Part shown: one piece after another, positions 31,401-40,253 of the stretch
Layout of the letters: every line of letters starts with the position of its first letter
How positions within the stretch are numbered: position 1 is the stretch's first letter
Origin: Metridium senile
Lineage: Eukaryota; Cnidaria; Anthozoa; Actiniaria; Metridiidae
DNA: 64,000 bases
Assembly (NCBI GenBank): GCA_949775045.1
Contig: OX459097.1
Span: 2,143,598 to 2,207,597 of the forward strand
Direction: 5' to 3'
Program-made: the position numbers and the translations under genes
The notes under the pieces: generated by a model
Told to the model about the DNA's origin: nothing
The model's input: only the letters and a program-made list of their open reading frames with translations
The model's database searches: none

Positions 31401-32302
31401 TCGTGATCGTTCTCGTTCCTAACGTTGATGATTGCCTGTTTATCTACTAATGTTTTCGGAAGAGGAATATAGGAACTTCCAGAAATCGGTTCAAAGGGGT
31501 CGATGTTGATGTCAAAGTATTCGACTTGGTCAAACTGCCATCCAGAGCCTTGGTTTTGAAATTGCCCAATCGATTCAAGTATACGATTTGTCATTGTATT
31601 GAACAAGTCAGAGAAATCGGTCGATTCGGCCACTATTTCAACTTTGGAATGGAAGTATCCAGAGTTTTCATCAATCTGACCAGTAGCTGGATTCTCTTTT
31701 ATAAACTTGCAAGTAAAGATAAACTTGACTTTAATAGGCTTCTTCTGTTGGTTGATGAGCTCCAGAACTTTTGGTTTGACATTAATGATGAACGTCTTGG
31801 GGTCATGCCCCTTTTTTCCATCAATCCTGTAGGTTTTCAGATATCCCTTCAGCGCCGTTTGTTTAAGTTTAGGTGCAATTCGCTCTGATCTTTTGAAAAT
31901 GCGATTTACTTGTTCCTTCAGGTTTTCGACACGTTTGTTTACAGTCTTTTTGATAGGTTCAGGGACGTAGGCTAAAAGCCAATCTGTAAACTTGTTTATC
32001 TCTTTCTTTACTGAGTTAGTCGCTTTGTTTGCTATACGATTGGGTGGTTTACGTTGGAAATGGAAATTTCGTGGGGGGTGGGAAGGTTTGAGAATTGGAA
32101 CATTAATTTCGGGTATCGATTGATCCAATATATTCGAGGATGCGGTTGGTACATTAGTCCTTGGTTTTGGGATGGGTCTTTGAACTGGTGGTGGCGTATT
32201 ATCCAACGCCTCGATGAGTTCGGCTTTGCGCATTCGATAATATCTCGGAATGCCTCGCTCTTTGGCCGTGGCTTGTAACTGCTTCACTGTTTGCTTGTTC
32301 AT
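28430..32302 (-). CDS. Protein-primed family B DNA polymerase with OTU-like N-terminal region
   Basis: 1290 residues; replicates the element. Residues 1-35 form the SAP/Rho_N-like domain shared with the zinc-repeat protein. Residues 298-400 resemble an OTU cysteine protease fold (C302 in ECFKW, H396 in NHYCWIK), followed by a CxxC...H...C finger (421-441). Exonuclease motifs are D480/E482 (VYADFES), HNLSGYDS at 625-632 and YLESD at 786-790. A Cys/His cluster of HNH/endonuclease VII type spans 580-610. Polymerase motif A is YLDANNLYG at 884-892, motif B KLMNNSVFG at 1020-1028 and motif C FTDTDS at 1118-1123. All catalytic residues are present and the frame is open. The start ATG is 18 nt downstream of the terminal-repeat box. 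Confidence 0.95.
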   Translation of the reverse strand: MNKQTVKQLQATAKERGIPRYYRMRKAELIEALDNTPPPVQRPIPKPRTNVPTASSNILDQSIPEINVPILKPSHPPRNFHFQRKPPNRIANKATNSVKKEINKFTDWLLAYVPEPIKKTVNKRVENLKEQVNRIFKRSERIAPKLKQTALKGYLKTYRIDGKKGHDPKTFIINVKPKVLELINQQKKPIKVKFIFTCKFIKENPATGQIDENSGYFHSKVEIVAESTDFSDLFNTMTNRILESIGQFQNQGSGWQFDQVEYFDINIDPFEPISGSSYIPLPKTLVDKQAIINVRNENDHECFKWAVTSAAFPMKKNPQRLNDSMRENSEEFDWSGIEFPVSLKQIDKFEKQNKYTINVYGYEGDVYPLKISKKHESVEQSQVINLLLISNDTTNHYCWIKNMSKLLSSQINNHQHARVFCYRCLNSFQSKTSLEKHREYCAKNEAVKLEMPADKDGNPLHTYFKNYARKMRVPFVVYADFESFTENIDTCSPDESRSFTKQYQKHKASGYCYLIKCFDDQLFPPKLVRRTAESPDEDIPQMFIENLESDIKKIYNTFKFPKKVKMSKKDKIAYNNTTHCHICEGELGEDKVLDHCHLTGKYRGAAHNECNLQYKIPKFFPVIFHNLSGYDSHLFIKNLGTSKGKINCIPNNEEKYISFTKQIVVDTFTNKDGKACTVKRDIRFIDSLKFMASSLGSLVSNLPKESFINLTSAYEGEELALLLRKGVFPYDWFDGFDRLDASQLPPKEAFYSKLTDTGISEEDHQHAQKVWETFKMKTMRDYHDLYLESDVLLLADVFENFRDVCLENYKLDPAWYYTAPGLAWDAALKLTKVKLELLTDPDMLLMIEKGIRGGVSMISTRYGKANNIYMKEYDENESSKYITYLDANNLYGWAMSKPLPTHGFRWMTDQELTDWTKYPSILEVDLEYPQHLHDLHNDYPLAPESIKVDKVDKLIPNLNSKTKYVVHHETLKVYVKLGLKVAKIHRGITFEESAWLQPYIDLNTRLRANASNAFEKDFFKLMNNSVFGKTMENIRSRADIRLITNEKDAKKLISKPNYQHRTIFCETLAAIHMKKTKLVFDKPVYLGMSILDLSKTLMYDFHYKYIKPKYGKKAKLLFTDTDSLAYEIETEDFYKDISPDVEKMFDTSNYPKDHPSCIETGVNKKVIGMFKDEAGGKQIVKFVGLRAKLYSYKMEGGEEEKKCKGVKKAVVKRCISFDDYKDCLLNHQPQMRKMNVIRSHKHDVYTETVNKVALSHEDDKRIICEDGVHTFAHGHFRTLSGGNSVSSGTT

Positions 32303-32319
32303 TTTTTGTTATACCATAT

Positions 32320-32329
32320 ATCTTTAAAT
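32320..32329 (-). promoter_or_regulatory. Promoter-like box for polB
   Basis: ATTTAAAGAT on -, 17 nt before the polB ATG at 32302. It is the mirror of the box at 18944-18953. Confidence 0.6.
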
Positions 32330-32344
32330 CTTAATTTATGTTCG

Positions 32345-32371
32345 TTATCATAGAGAAATGCCCTATGATAA
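32345..32371. repeat. Terminal-repeat palindrome, right (flipped loop)
   Basis: Stem TTATCATAG/CTATGATAA with loop AGAAATGCC on +. Because the surrounding repeat is inverted relative to the left end, the loop orientation is opposite to that expected of an inverted repeat. Confidence 0.8.
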
Positions 32372-32857
32372 TGACATGGGGGTGGGGTGGGGCGGGTCAT
32401 GATGTTAGTAAAATTTTGACTCGCGATTTTGACCCGATGTGCTGGGATCGGCTTATTACTACTACTAGGGTGGAGTGGGGTCATGTTATTTTTGGAAGGT
32501 CTTTAAGGGGGGGGGGGGGGGGGTTATTATTAATTGTATGCAGCTTTAGTAATAAACTGGGGAAATATGGGGGAGGTATGATCTTTTTTACCAACCAGGA
32601 AAGGGGGGGGGGGAGGGATGGGGGTGGTAATATTTGGAAAAGACAACAGGTGATTTTGCGATCACCCCCATACGCCCCCTGAAAGAAATGAAAATGAAAG
32701 CCCCCTTATATATAATCAACACAGATAATGATTATTGGTGACGATGGTTATGACCAGTGATGATGATTAATGATAATGGCAATGACGATAAGGTTGATGA
32801 AACAAAAACAATCCAAGTTATGACATAAATTCTTATTCCTATTCTTTAATCTTGTAG

Positions 32858-34010
32858 ATCAAACGTCCCCAAGCGAAGGCAACTATGAAAAGTCCCCAAT
32901 TGAAGGTAACTAACTAGTTGAAAAATCAGTAATTTTCAGTTAAGATTTGAGGCAATAGTTTTCAATTATTCTAAGATTAGTTTTATATCTTCTCCCTATT
33001 TTTATTATTACCATAGAATCAAATGATGATAAAACAGACAGTCCAACCCATGCTTCTAAAGGTTTGTTAATTCTATTCATAAATTGAGTTGAAAATGTTT
33101 TGAAGTCCCCTTCACAGTTCCCTTTACCATCTTAAAAGGTAGCTGTGCCTTAGCAATGATAGAGACAAGTGAATATAATTGACCCACAAGGTGTTAAAAG
33201 TTTTCTATCATTGTAAGCTCATCGTTTGTCCCCCTTCGATGCAAAGGCCTGGCTACCTTTAAGAGGGCACAGGGAACTCTGTATACATGTGAAGGAGACT
33301 ATTTTCTGTCAAGAGTTGCTAGGCGCTAATTTTTGATTATTCTAAGTTATTATTTAAGTTTTATGTTCTCACTATTTCTATTATTATCATAGAATCTGCC
33401 AATGGTGATGAAAAAGACAGTCCAATTGCTGCCTTTCAAGGTTTGTTAATTCATCTTTCAAAAAGTCATTAATAATTCATGAGAAATTTTCAAAAGAAAT
33501 CGTAACCGTGACGAGTGTTTTAACTGAAGATATAGATTCGACCTAATTTACATAAACTTTAATCTGAATTTTCTCTAATAAACTTTCATAAATCCTTGAT
33601 TTTTTTTACAAAAACATAAATATAGGTTGGAGTTTTTGAAGTCGTTCAATAAACTCGCAGATCGTGTTTTATCAGGTTTAAAACCACTTGGCTTCGCCGC
33701 GTGGTTTTAAATCCTGATAAAACACTCCTGCTCGTTTATTAAACATTACATAAAGTGTGAGTTTAAAAAATAAAAGTTTTCTGTAAGGATTTGAGGCGAT
33801 AATGTTTTATTATCCTAATATTTGTTTTAAGTTCTCACTATTTAAATACCTGTAAAACAGAGCACTGATGGAGGAATGGGCCAGATTAAAATGAGCGCAC
33901 CACATGCAATGACTCATAAGCTACCAACGTTAAATAAGTACTTTTTTTTACCAAAGATTCAGGAAATGATGAAAAAACGGACAGTCCTGGATCAGTTGAT
34001 GCGCTTACAG
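32858..34010 (+). CDS. Mini-exon cassette in tandem unit 4 (four exons)
   Basis: Exons A 32858-32905, B 33017-33061, a single C/D-type exon 33393-33440 and E 33957-34010. The C-to-D segment has been deleted so that one exon remains, and the frame is still preserved. Exon E has a weakened acceptor (CCAAAG instead of CCATAG) and changed codons. This copy is the most diverged. Confidence 0.45.
33457..33753. mobile_element. Insert unique to tandem unit 4
   Basis: About 297 bp that interrupt the intron between the C/D exon and exon E. They contain an inverted pair, GTGTTTTATCAGGTTTAAAA and TTTTAAATCCTGATAAAACA, around a GC-rich centre (GGCTTCGCCGC). This looks like a small foldback element; its exact ends are uncertain. 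Confidence 0.5.
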
Positions 34011-34267
34011 GTTTGTTAATGTTATCTATAAAGTTTGAGTTGGGAAATCAGTAATTTCTCTCTAGACTCTAACTGTGTGGGAGATAATGTCCAAAATCTT
34101 GAGACTCCAACTTGAATCTGGACTTTTCATACATCATTTAATGCATCTGATCTTTTCATACAATTTGTAATTAATAGATACTTGTGATGTTTTAAAAGTT
34201 CTCAAATGGAACTCCCCTAAAGGCTTGTCTAATTTTGAAGACTTTCAAAACATCACTCGATAGTACC

Positions 34268-34658
34268 TTTCTTTTTAAGAGCTTGCTATATCAAAGACTT
34301 CAAGTAAGTATCACAGATCAAGCCTTATCACTTAGAGTCTTGGCTCAGAGTACAGTTTGTTTGTTGTGTTGTTCTCTCCTTTACAACAAGAGTAATGTTT
34401 TTTCGCGAGTCAACTTCGAGCCCGAGTCAAATACGAGTCACGAGTCAGAAGAATTCAATATTTATTCGATTTCTACCTTGTTACGTCCAATGTTTCCTGC
34501 TATTCTGATTGGGCAATCTTTTAGCAGCTGTTTATAAATAGAATCGTTTCTTCGCTCCGTAAACAGCTGTGCGGCTGCCAACTTGGATTACAGCACATAA
34601 AGGAAGCCCTGTGGGCTCCAGTTCCTCTCGGACTTCATTTCATTCCATCTCTTCCAAC
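34268..34658. other. Upstream region of the death-domain gene
   Basis: Similarity to the tandem unit ends near 34267. No ORF is supported. The segment from about 34540 to 34658 directly precedes a good ATG (CCAACATGGCCG) and is a plausible promoter and 5 prime leader, although I see no clear core element. Confidence 0.35.
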
Positions 34659-36333
34659 ATGGCCGATGGTGTAAACACAAAAAAGCACAATTAACACTAG
34701 AGTACATACTTTATATCAGTGAATTAATTACTTTGCTAACAAAATTGCACAACTTTTTCTATTGCTATTAAAGTATATTTCACAGAAATTTTTGCACCCT
34801 TAAAATATTTAAAATTGTGACTCTTTACTTGTTATAGTTCGTTTTACAACGTTCGATATCCAGTTTAAAAAAAGATTTTTGATTGTTTCAAAATTAAACA
34901 AGATGTGATTATACTAAGTAATATATTGTTTATATTGTAAAACTGATTAAGCTTACAGTATAATCTTCATTATGTTTGATTTATAAAATTGTTATGATAA
35001 CAATAGATAATGAAAATAAAGAAAAAGTTTGGTTTAGTATTTTGCTTTGTGGTAACTTTAGGCTGTATAAAAATATAAGTATAGTGTGTTTGCAATCAAA
35101 TTTTCATTAGCATATCAGATGCACCTAATTGCAAAAACGTTGTCATATGGAAATAGAACATTTGTACTTTAGTGGAAAAGGAATACATTATAAGACAAAA
35201 AGAATCATTCAGATTCAGTGATCTTCTGTCTTTGTAATGTATTCCTTTTCCTCTAAAGTTCAAATGTTCTTTTTTTATATGACAACATTTTTGTAATTCG
35301 GTTTATATACATACGTCAAATTATAATTTTGAAACAACTCAAGTTATACACAGGAGACTAATGCATTGTTTTATTTTGTGTTTATTTTATATGTTTATAT
35401 AGTTCTTACCTGAAATGTTGTCATTCTATTCGAACCACGGAATTAATTTGTTGTCCGTTAAGGACTGGTTTCGAAAAAACGCTGACCCACGCAACATTGG
35501 GCTTCCTGTGTTCGAGCAATATTTATTTACAAGATGGCCAGTTGACTTTCCCGTCTTTTTTAGTCTTAGTATTAATAAAGAACCGCTTTGGAAGTTATTA
35601 CAATGTTTGACTGATTGTGCTGCTAAATTAACCCAAAGAATTCTTAAATGAATTGAGTTTCAAAAAAGCAATGAGCAGTAGTGTGAACGGTAAGCTGATA
35701 GTAAATCGTATTCACTAGGATACTAAGGTTAATATATTTCCCGGGTTTATTTTTAAGCATTTTTATCAGTTTAATATTCCTTTTCAAAACAAAGTACAGT
35801 TTCTCATATGACTCGTTGTGGCTCGAAGTTGACTTGGGCTCGAAGTTGACTCGTTGGTCAAAAATGATACTCTTACCACAAGGGTTTCACGGTTCTACTT
35901 CCTCATCAAAACCAACATGAGAGCCAATTTCTTAATGTAAAACACAATGAAATTAGCACATTATTTGACTTTTGATTTTGTAGGTTCTGCACTACTGCCT
36001 CCATCTGAGTGTATCAAAAAGAAAAGACTACAAAATGCTCCAAATACTCACAAACTAATTCAAAATCTCAAGATTTACCTCGACTTTAAAAAGCCTATGG
36101 GAAATGATTACCGAGAGCTTGCTGACAGTTTTGGATATGACAGTACAAAAATACAGTTCTTAGGATCGTTGGAGTCACCAACAGTTGCACTTCTAAACCA
36201 AGAGGACTGGTGTACAATTGAAGAATTAGGTGATAAATTGAAAAAAATGAACCGAGATGATGCAGTTGGTGTCATTGATGAGTACATCGAAAACCAACGT
36301 TGCAACTGTGAAAGTTGTGGTGGTCTTTGTTAA
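34659..36333 (+). CDS. Small death-domain protein (two exons)
   Basis: Predicted exon 1 is 34659-34668 (M-A-D plus one base, donor G|GTGTAA). Exon 2 is 35984-36333 (acceptor TTTTGTAG, stop TAA at 36331). Both borders are phase 1, so they join cleanly to about 119 residues. The exon 2 core (HKLIQNLKIYLDF; DYRELADSFGYDSTKIQFLG; SPTVALLNQEDW; TIEELGDKLKKMNRDDAVGV) has the helix spacing and the conserved LGDxL...DAV ending of death domains of the MyD88/MALT1-like group. It ends with a short Cys-rich tail (CNCESCGG). A likely role is an adaptor in innate immune or apoptosis signalling. The 1.3-kb intron holds no recognised gene. An alternative is that exon 2 is the last exon of the repeat-array gene, since the phases also match. 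Confidence 0.6.
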
Positions 36334-37590
36334 GAACACCTATTTATAAAATTGGTGCTTCAGTTGCCTTGAACAGTTTATGGTTTTGACACAGACAGTT
36401 GAAATGTCAACAACACCCACTATTGATTAGTTTATAGCAGTGTTTGCAGTGCAAGCATTAAAAGGAACAAGTCACAAATATTTCTGAATATATTTTGTAA
36501 TGTTCCTTTGTTGAAAAACCACTTGTTTTATCAAATGTTTGCAAAACAAAGTACAGAATAGCAAATCATTTATGATTCTTTAAAAAGATTGTAAATAATA
36601 GTCCACAAAAATAATCACTGGCTAAACTTCTTCACTCCAACGAAGAGCTAATTAAAGCTTGAAAAGTCAGTAAAGCTAAGATAACATTTGTTATGGTTAT
36701 AAATTTCGTCCTATTACCTATCGTTTATATCAAACACTGAAGCAGCCTATACTAGTTTATTCGCTAGTTTCCATTTATTCTTTTTACTGACTATATATAA
36801 CCTAGGTACCAGAGGTTATTTTCTACTTGCTTTAGTTAGCTTTGTAAATTTGACGGTTTGCGATGCAATGAGAATCCAATGTCTGGCCCAAAGAGCTTAG
36901 AAACTCACTTCTATGTTGATCAAATTAACACTCAATAATAGCTATATTTGGAACCCAATCTCGTCAAGTTGTCAAATAACGTACAATCAAAAGTCTTCAT
37001 AGACTTAAACCAATCAAAAGGCCAGGGTCAAATACTGACCTTCAGCTCGTGATTGCCTTGGCGAATTCAAAAGACTAGGCCCGAGGGTTTCTCTTGAGAA
37101 TAATAAACAGACCTACTAATGATAAATACCAATACTGGATCAAGAAACCCTCTAGTTTCTAGGGTACTGTCTCTTGTTCACCAATTTATTCATAGCATTT
37201 TTGGTTGCATTATCATGAGGAATTAGTAGTATATTTCTTTTTGTTATTTTTCAGAGCTTAGAACAGACTTGAATTAGCGCTTTATAAGCAAATTATTATT
37301 TTTATTATATATTTTAATTAGGGTTTTCAAATAAAATGAACTAGTCATTAAATTTATTCCACAAACGTTTTTCTAGTTTTATTCTTTTAAACAGTGCATT
37401 TTGCAAACTCAACAACTTTGAATTTTTAATAAACAATCTTAAAACAATGCGTGTGCTTTTTTTATAAATAAAATAACGTTTATAACTGTAATAATATTTT
37501 CTTATATTCTTTTGTAATTTTCAAAAAAGAAACTTCACATGACTGACATTAAATAATAGGAGACATAAAATAGAACTAAATGAAATTGTA
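36334..37590. other. Non-coding stretch downstream of the death-domain gene
   Basis: AT-rich with no supported gene. It presumably holds the 3 prime UTR and intergenic DNA. Confidence 0.45.
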
Positions 37591-37770
37591 TTATCATATG
37601 ACCCGTATTTTGCCCTGCGTGCGCTCTTAAGAAAACATTTATGAAAAAGTCATGTGATGGGGTCCGTACGGCTTTTTCCACCTGGTCCGTACAAACACGT
37701 AAGGACCTGCTAGTCGAAACATTACAAGAAAATGGTGCGCGCCGGGCAAAATATATGGGTCATATGATAA
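37591..37770. mobile_element. 180-bp MITE with TTATCATATGACCC ends
   Basis: Begins TTATCATATGACCCG and ends GGGTCATATGATAA, a perfect 14-bp terminal match. Further pairing continues between the TTTTGCCC...GCGTGCGC arm and GCGCGCCGGGCAAAA. No coding capacity. Confidence 0.7.
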
Positions 37771-37774
37771 AAAA

Positions 37775-37897
37775 CTTATTGACTGAGTTAGGTTGGGCCA
37801 TACAGAAAAATATTTGGCTCTTGGTCATTTGTATCATGTCATGACCGCGAGCCAAATTTTTTCCCGTACGACCCTCCCACTCAGTCAGTAAGTACTT
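37775..37897. repeat. Foldback element
   Basis: CTTATTGACTGAGT...AATATTTGGCTC pairs with GAGCCAAATTTTTTC...ACTCAGTCAGTAAG. The imperfect stem is about 45 bp. Confidence 0.55.
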
Positions 37898-37968
37898 AGT
37901 ACTTAACAATAGACATTTTGCATTGTAGCATAATATACTACTACCATAACCAGAATGCTGTCAATATT

Positions 37969-40253
37969 CTCTTTCACAGTTCCCTTTGCCATTTTGAAAG
38001 GTAGTCATGACTTTGCATCGAAACAAGACAAACAGTGAGCTAGCAATGATAGAGACATGGATAATTGTCCAAGCTAGTGGGGAGTAGTAAATCCCTGAGT
38101 TGGAATCCGAGTTAGAGTTAGAGTTAGACTTGAGTTAGACTTGAGTTGGAATCGAGTTACATTCTGAGTTAGAATTGGTGACATATACATGTGTATTGAA
38201 GTTCCCACAATATTTATTTTATTTATTTATTGACAATATTTATACAGTGGTGCCCAGTTCAGCATCAGCTGGTTTGAATGGGGCTCTGTTTAAAATGTTT
38301 ACATGTAATAAGAGAAATTGTTTAGATTTTTGGATGAGTTCAAAATTCTAGTTTGGGCTATTATGCATCTGAATTATAAATGTTATATATATATATATAT
38401 GTTATTTACTGGCTAGAGGTCGGTCCGTATAGTGAAAAATGCCCGAGGTCTTGGATGTACGGACCGAGGTCCGCCGAGGAAGTCGAAGTCACCGACAACT
38501 GTTGAAGGAATTAATTTGTCTGTGTCGTAATTTATGAAGAAGATGAAAGATAAAAGCATTAGGATCGCTGACAGGACTTTGAATCAAGCAAGTCGACCTT
38601 TTTCAAGATTGTTTATCCTTTTGTGTGCAGAAAAAGAAAGACAAGAACACTTCCTTACTTCAAAAACGTTGTAGACTTAAAAGTGACTGAAAAGCAACGA
38701 CAACATCTCATCAAAAGATAGCTCAATTCACCGCCATGTTGTCTACAACATATATAATTAATAATCTATTATATTTTGTAACTATGTTTACAAGGAATGA
38801 TAAAAACTACAAGTATATTTTTCAACTATTATTGAGGTATGTGAACGAGCTTTATATTCTTTAGAAAATTAAAAAAATCACAGCGCGCGATTACTAGGAT
38901 ACCGGACCGAAAAAAAATAATGTATGATATTTTGTTACAGTTACATGTTAGATGTTGATTGAAGCTCCTACATTAGAGAATGTAGATTTTGAATGCATTT
39001 TATGTTTAGTTTGTAGCAGTTGGAAATGTTATATGATATAATTTAATGATATGATATAAAGGTTATAAATAAATAATTATTTATTAATTATTTGATTGTA
39101 TTTTAAAATCAGCTTAAAAACATATAATCAAGGTAGAAATATTTCTTTATTTCAATGTTGTGTTCTTTCTTTGATAGATAAGTGCAAAATTGCATCTTAT
39201 TTTCAATATTTTGGTAATGAGTATTACAACAAGCGGCGGGAGACGTTTCGAGCGCTTACAAGGGTCTGTAACGCAGGCTAGATCTATCACTATTTTGTGG
39301 CAGGAAAGTATGCACATTTCGTGTTTGCATTCTAGGATGTATTCCCGGGGATGTATTGTATGTACTCTATATTTATGATTATTAGGAATATTTAAATAAA
39401 GATCAAAACCAATGATTGATGGATTGTATTTATTACAGTGTCTGATCTAAATTAGAATGCTTACACCTAATCCATGAAATAATTGTTTTTATTTAGTGAA
39501 TATTGTTCAACTGGAACACATTTGGTCACAAATACATAAAAGAAACCAGGCATTGTATTCAAGACAATTGTATTTTCGTACTTGTTACAACGGTTCCAGT
39601 TGAACGATATATAGTCACTGATAGTCACTAAATAGAACTTTAGATTACAATTTTTTGGATATAGTGTAAGTACTGTAAGCACTATAATGAAATAAGGTAT
39701 CATCCTTTACATAAAGTAAGTAGTGGGCTGACAAAAGAGAACAGCTAATGTTTATTTTATTGCAATGCAAACCATGATTACTTATAAACTATCAATTGGT
39801 TCATTTTGTGAACTTTCTACTGCTTCAAACCATCTCAAAAAAGTTCAGAGCTCAAATAATTAAGTAATTAAATTATTAAATTTCAGCTTCTTTCCTATAC
39901 CAGTCGAAGAAAAGTGCACTTTGTTTTTAGTGCCAAAAAAGTAAACGAACTAGAACCCAAAAGGATAAAAGAATGATAAGGTCACTTACTACAAATACGA
40001 TACTTCAGAGCTCCAGTAAGGCACATTGAACATGGCGGCCATTTTGAAAACATTGTTAGAACGCGGACGAAGTCTGGGTCTAACTCAGGACCTAACTCGA
40101 TTCCAACTCAAGTCTAACTCAAACTCAAACTCGGATTCCAACTCGGGGATCAGTGATTCCCAAGCTAGTGTCACAAGCTCACCTTTCTTCACACTTCGAT
40201 GCAAAGGCCTGGCTATTTTAAAAATGGCACAGAGAACTGTAAAAGGGGCTACT
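37969..40253. mobile_element. MITE family M copy, split by a later insertion
   Basis: Left piece is 37969-38078 (CTCTTTCACAGTTCCCTTTG...). The right piece is 40162-40253 (...GCAAAGGCCTGG...GAACTGTAAAAGGGG). Together they make one MITE of the family at 8263-8457. The 8-bp AAGCTAGT is duplicated at the break. Confidence 0.65.
38079..40161. mobile_element. hAT-like non-autonomous element, 2.08 kb
   Basis: Flanked by perfect 8-bp repeats AAGCTAGT (38071-38078, 40162-40169), the target length of hAT elements. Its ends are imperfect inverted repeats rich in GAGTTA/GAGTTG words: the left end has CCTGAGTTGGAATCCGAGTT and the right end, read inward, has CCCGAGTTGGAATCCGAGTT. The inside is AT-rich with no transposase ORF and an (AT)n run near 38390. 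Confidence 0.6.

Larger units (their letters stand above)
18808..32466. mobile_element. Complete Polinton/Maverick (adintovirus-like) element, 13,659 bp
   Basis: The element begins AGTAGTAGTAATAAGCC and ends with the exact reverse complement. AGGGT precedes it (18803-18807) and follows it (32467-32471), a 5-bp target duplication. The unoccupied site ATATCGAGGGTGGAGTGG is readable in units 1-3. Content is that of a Polinton: protein-primed PolB, retroviral-type integrase, double-jelly-roll capsid protein, penton-like protein, packaging ATPase and a set of small conserved proteins. Thirteen genes occupy almost all the space; two are on + (zinc-repeat gene at the left edge, integrase near the right) and the rest on -. 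I see no frameshift or internal stop in any of them. A separate adenain-type protease is not seen. Confidence 0.95.
32097..32466. repeat. Right terminal inverted repeat of the Polinton
   Basis: About 370 bp, the inverse of 18808-19190. It contains the promoter box (32320-32329) and the first codons of polB, and it ends exactly at 32466 before the AGGGT duplication. Confidence 0.9.
16851..34267. repeat. 3.72-kb tandem unit, copy 4, split by the Polinton
   Basis: Left part is 16851-18807. The Polinton occupies 18808-32466. The right part resumes at 32467 after the repeated AGGGT and runs to about 34267, where similarity to the other units stops. The right part has lost the segment between exons C and D, gained an insert at 33457-33753, and carries more substitutions than units 1-3, as expected for the edge copy of an array. 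Confidence 0.85.
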
